Assembly: GCA_029560455.1 (NCBI GenBank)
Contig: JAKQKW010000227.1
Span: 1 to 16,753 of the forward strand
DNA: 16,753 bases
Source: Candidatus Rifleibacteriota bacterium
GTDB lineage: Bacteria > Riflebacteria > Ozemobacteria > Ozemobacterales > Ozemobacteraceae
Direction of reading: 5' to 3'
Part shown: positions 14,390 to 16,753 of the stretch, piece after piece
Layout of the letters: every line of letters begins with the position of its first letter
Numbering within the stretch: the first letter of the stretch is position 1
Program-made: the position numbers and the translations under genes
Notes under the pieces: model-generated
What the model was told of the DNA's origin: nothing
The model's database searches: none
What the model saw: only the letters and a program-made list of their open reading frames with translations

Positions 14390-16063
14390 ATGGCTGACAA
14401 ATATATTTTCACCATGCTTGGTCTCAACAAGTTTTACGGCACCAGACAGGTCCTGAAAGACATCAATCTCTGCTTTTTTCCGGGCGCCAAGATCGGTATC
14501 GTCGGTGCCAACGGCGCCGGTAAAAGTACCGTGCTGCGCATTATGGCCGGCATTGACAAAGAATTCCGCGGCCAGGCCGAACTGACAAAAGGCTACAAGG
14601 TTGGTTTCGTGCCGCAGGAGCCGAAGCTCGAAGAGGGCAAAACCGTGCGTCAGAACATCGAAGCCGCTTTTGCCGACACCCTTGCAATGATCAAGGAATA
14701 CGAAGATATTTCGGCAGCGATGGGCGAAATGGACCCCGACGCCATGGACAAAGCCATGGAAAAAATGGCGCAGTTGCAGGACAAGATCGACGCTGCCGGC
14801 GGCTGGGAAATCGATACGCGCCTGAATGTGGCAGCCAATGCCCTGGTTCTGCCGCCCGACGACATGATCGTCGACAATCTCTCGGGCGGGGAAAAGCGCC
14901 GCGTCGCTCTCTGCCGTGCTCTGCTCGAAGAACCAGACCTGTTGCTGCTCGACGAACCGACAAACCATCTCGATGCCCAGACGGTTGCCTGGCTCGAAAA
15001 TTATCTCAAAGACTACCCGGGCACTGTTATCATCTCGACCCATGACCGCTATTTCCTTGATAACATCACCAAATGGATTCTTGAACTCGAAGACGGTCAC
15101 GGAATTCCGTTCGAGGGCAACTACAGCTCCTGGCTGGCCCAGAAACTGCAGATTCTCGCCGCTTCCGAAAAGAAGGAATCAGCCCGCCGCCGCTCACTCG
15201 AACGAGAATTGAAGTGGATTCGCATGAACACCGGCGACCGTCACGAACTGCAGCGCGAGCGTCTGGCGCACTTTGAAGACCTGGTCGCCCGTGAAAAGAG
15301 CGCCGACCGCGGTGATGAAACCGTAATTCAGATTGCTCCGGCCGAACATCTCGGTGATCTGGTCGTTGAGTTCAAGGGCGTCAGCAAGGCCTATGACGGC
15401 AACAAGCTGATGGAAAACGTTACCTTCTCGCTGCCTAAGGGCGCAGTGGTTGGTATCATCGGCCCGAACGGTGCCGGTAAAACGACGATGTTTCGCATGA
15501 TTGGCGGCGTCGAAAAGCCAGACAACGGTGAAGTCGTCGTCGGCCCGACCGTCAAAGCCGCCTGGGTCGATCAGCACCGCGAAATTCTCAGCGGTGACAA
15601 GACCGTATTCGACGAAATCAGCGATGGTCTCGACGATGTACAGTTCGGAAAAATGAAAATTCCGTCACGCGCCTATTGCGGCCGTTTCGGCTTCAAGGGC
15701 TCGGATCAGCAGAAAAAGGTCGGCGAACTTTCTGGTGGTGAACGCAACCGCGTGCATCTGGCCAAGATCGTTAAATCAGGCGGAAATCTGCTGATGCTCG
15801 ACGAACCGACCAACGACCTCGACGTAGGTACTCTCAGACTGCTCGAAGACGCCATTTCAGACTTTGCCGGTTGTGCGCTGGTAATCAGCCACGACCGTTT
15901 TTTCCTCAACCGTATCTGCACGCATCTGCTGGTATTTGAAGGCAACTCGAAGGTTTCATGGTTCGAAGGCAACTTCGAAGATTACGAAAGCATGTATCTC
16001 AAAAAGCTTGGAGCTGCCGCCAACGATAACCGCCGCGCCAAGTTCCGCCGCTTCGCCCTGTAA
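14390..16063 (+). CDS. ettA: Energy-dependent translational throttle protein EttA (ABC-F)
   Basis: This 557-aa ABC-F ATPase matches EttA in length and in characteristic segments: an N-terminal FFPGAKIGIVG (29-39), an arm insertion at about 95-137, EGNYSSWLAQK (242-252), and a second-cassette NFEDYESMYLKK ending followed by a basic C-terminus. Cassette 1 has Walker A at 39-46, LSGGE at 164-168 and DEPTN at 188-192. Cassette 2 has Walker A at 358-365, LSGGE at 447-451 and DEPTN at 471-475. The catalytic glutamates are E189 and E472. EttA binds the ribosomal E site and gates entry into elongation according to ATP/ADP. The inter-cassette linker tip (about 279-295) lacks the Lys/Arg-rich string of the E. 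coli protein. It has its own promoter, and its TAA is part of a terminator hairpin. Confidence 0.95.
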   Translation: MADKYIFTMLGLNKFYGTRQVLKDINLCFFPGAKIGIVGANGAGKSTVLRIMAGIDKEFRGQAELTKGYKVGFVPQEPKLEEGKTVRQNIEAAFADTLAMIKEYEDISAAMGEMDPDAMDKAMEKMAQLQDKIDAAGGWEIDTRLNVAANALVLPPDDMIVDNLSGGEKRRVALCRALLEEPDLLLLDEPTNHLDAQTVAWLENYLKDYPGTVIISTHDRYFLDNITKWILELEDGHGIPFEGNYSSWLAQKLQILAASEKKESARRRSLERELKWIRMNTGDRHELQRERLAHFEDLVAREKSADRGDETVIQIAPAEHLGDLVVEFKGVSKAYDGNKLMENVTFSLPKGAVVGIIGPNGAGKTTMFRMIGGVEKPDNGEVVVGPTVKAAWVDQHREILSGDKTVFDEISDGLDDVQFGKMKIPSRAYCGRFGFKGSDQQKKVGELSGGERNRVHLAKIVKSGGNLLMLDEPTNDLDVGTLRLLEDAISDFAGCALVISHDRFFLNRICTHLLVFEGNSKVSWFEGNFEDYESMYLKKLGAAANDNRRAKFRRFAL

Positions 16064-16083
16064 ACTGATACTTCAGTTTTTTT
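16062..16083 (+). terminator. Intrinsic terminator overlapping the ettA stop codon
   Basis: AAACTGA (16062-16068) pairs with TCAGTTT (16073-16079) across a four-base loop and is followed by four more T. The stop codon TAA at 16061-16063 overlaps the left arm. Confidence 0.8.
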
Positions 16084-16093
16084 GTCAGCGCAT

Positions 16094-16133
16094 CAGCCCC
16101 CGCATTTTCCCACTGAGACTGCGGGGGCTGTTT
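16094..16133 (+). terminator. Second, GC-rich terminator hairpin in tandem
   Basis: CAGCCCCCGC (16094-16103) and GCGGGGGCTG (16121-16130) form a perfect ten-base stem with a 17-base loop, followed by TTT. It backs up the first terminator and insulates the next gene. Confidence 0.65.
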
Positions 16134-16199
16134 ACGTAGCCTCATGTAACTGGTTTATACAACCTGTGTGATGGTTAAAATTGTTTACAGGCGGCCTGA

Positions 16200-16298
16200 A
16201 TGGGAGTATTTAGAAAGATAGTGCCTGTAGTTGCGGCTTTGCTGGTTGTGAACCGCAATCTGGTCAGGCAAGTCTTTCTGGATTATGTTCAGGAGTAA
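16200..16298 (+). CDS. Possible 32-aa small hydrophobic ORF coupled to the next gene
   Basis: ATG at 16200 to TAA at 16296 encodes 32 residues with a hydrophobic core (VPVVAALLVV) between basic residues, ending DYVQE. Its last codons contain the AGGAG that serves the gene starting at 16302, so the stop codon is three bases from the next start. That arrangement is typical of coupling. An AGGCGG lies five bases before its own ATG. It may be a leader peptide or small membrane protein, or a chance frame in the leader of the following gene. Confidence 0.3.
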   Translation: MGVFRKIVPVVAALLVVNRNLVRQVFLDYVQE

Positions 16299-16301
16299 AA
16301 T

Positions 16302-16753
16302 ATGCGATTGAAAAGGGCTTTGACAGTATTTTTGCTGGCAGCCGCGTTTGCCGGTTCAATTCCAGAGGCGTTGCACGCTGGAGCGATGGATCAGCTTATC
16401 GATGCGGCCGGCGGCTCGCTTCCGGATGTGCCTGATGTTCCAGACCCGACGCCGGTTGATGACGGCAGCAATAATTACAACAGTTCGGATAACAGCTCAT
16501 ACAATAACTCTTCCAGCAGCGACAGCAGTTCTTCGTATAATAACAACAGCTACGACAGCGGCAGCAGCAGCTATTCTGGCAGTTCGAGCAGCAGTTATTC
16601 CGGTTCTTCTGACAGCGACAGCACTTACACCGGCCCCTCGATCTGGGATCTTTTTCGCCCCGCGCCGCGTGACCCGGTGCTTGAGGCCAAACGTCGTGAA
16701 GAGCGGCAGAAAGCCAGAGAAGAGCGGGCAAGAAAGCGCAAAGCTGCGGCACA
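16302..16753 (+). CDS. Exported Ser/Asn/Tyr-rich protein (3' truncated by window edge)
   Basis: The frame is open from the ATG at 16302 to the window end (150 codons seen). AGGAG (16291-16295) is six bases before the ATG. Residues 1-26 form a signal peptide ending ALHA. After a short acidic Asp/Pro/Val segment comes a low-complexity region of about 55 residues, almost all Ser, Asn, Asp, Tyr and Gly. A TGPSIWDLFRP segment then leads into a highly charged Arg/Glu/Lys/Ala helix that runs off the edge. The layout suggests an envelope protein with a flexible surface linker and a coiled coil, but no family is recognised. The cysteine-rich frame on the opposite strand is the complement of its AGC/AAC codons, not a gene. 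Confidence 0.75.
   Translation, partial: MRLKRALTVFLLAAAFAGSIPEALHAGAMDQLIDAAGGSLPDVPDVPDPTPVDDGSNNYNSSDNSSYNNSSSSDSSSSYNNNSYDSGSSSYSGSSSSSYSGSSDSDSTYTGPSIWDLFRPAPRDPVLEAKRREERQKAREERARKRKAAA

Noticed and set aside
14369..15100. Minus-strand 243-codon frame
   Set aside because: It is antisense to ettA cassette 1; its length is a by-product of codon bias on the coding strand.
16396..16752. Minus-strand 118-codon frame encoding a Cys/Asn/Arg-rich protein
   Set aside because: It is the complement of the AGC/AAC-rich Ser/Asn tract of the exported gene at 16302, which has a ribosome site and signal peptide. Its cysteines arise only from reverse-complemented serine codons.

Overview
The window is about 16.8 kb of roughly 50% GC bacterial DNA with complete genes on both strands and a gene cut at each edge. 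Several predicted products carry signal peptides or many membrane segments, and promoters look like ordinary sigma-70 sites. This suggests a Gram-negative-type bacterium. The mix of a VIT-VWA-TPR-DUF2135 secreted protein, a bPH/SHOCT-linked class III cyclase and large unrecognised exported TPR proteins fits an uncultivated deep lineage (for example Riflebacteria-like) better than a model proteobacterium. That placement is inference only. No tRNA, rRNA, CRISPR array, transposase or phage gene was found.

Layout. Positions 2-94 hold the C-terminus of a gene that begins before the window. It is convergent with a small eight-cysteine protein (186-443, minus). An ABC-F ATPase (628-2262, plus) follows behind a strong promoter that predicts a nearly leaderless mRNA. 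It ends at a bidirectional terminator shared with a polytopic membrane protein (2329-3870, minus). After a 378-nt mostly non-coding gap comes a predicted adenylate cyclase (4249-6240, minus) that joins a PH-like and a SHOCT-like segment to the catalytic domain. A divergent promoter region with a 12-bp palindrome separates it from a very large signal-peptide/TPR/single-TM protein with a long acidic tail (6385-9978, plus).

From about 10057 to 14017 runs a plus-strand group: a DUF4258 protein, an overlapping small exported protein and a 998-aa VIT/VWA/TPR/DUF2135 exported protein, closed by a canonical terminator. The 372-nt gap that follows holds what I consider the most interesting element, a structured non-coding RNA (about 14160-14290). 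It has its own extended -10 promoter, whose predicted start is the first base of its closing helix. Next is ettA (14390-16063) with its own promoter and tandem terminators, then a possible 32-aa small ORF coupled to the start of a Ser/Asn-rich exported protein that runs off the right edge (16302 onward).

Functionally, the two ABC-F proteins point to ribosome or translation maintenance, the cyclase to cAMP signalling, and the TPR, VIT/VWA and Ser-rich proteins to an envelope or surface apparatus of unknown purpose. No classical defence or mobile system is visible. The candidates for something undescribed are the 14160-14290 RNA, the PH-SHOCT-cyclase fusion and the large acidic-tail membrane protein with repeated short motifs.
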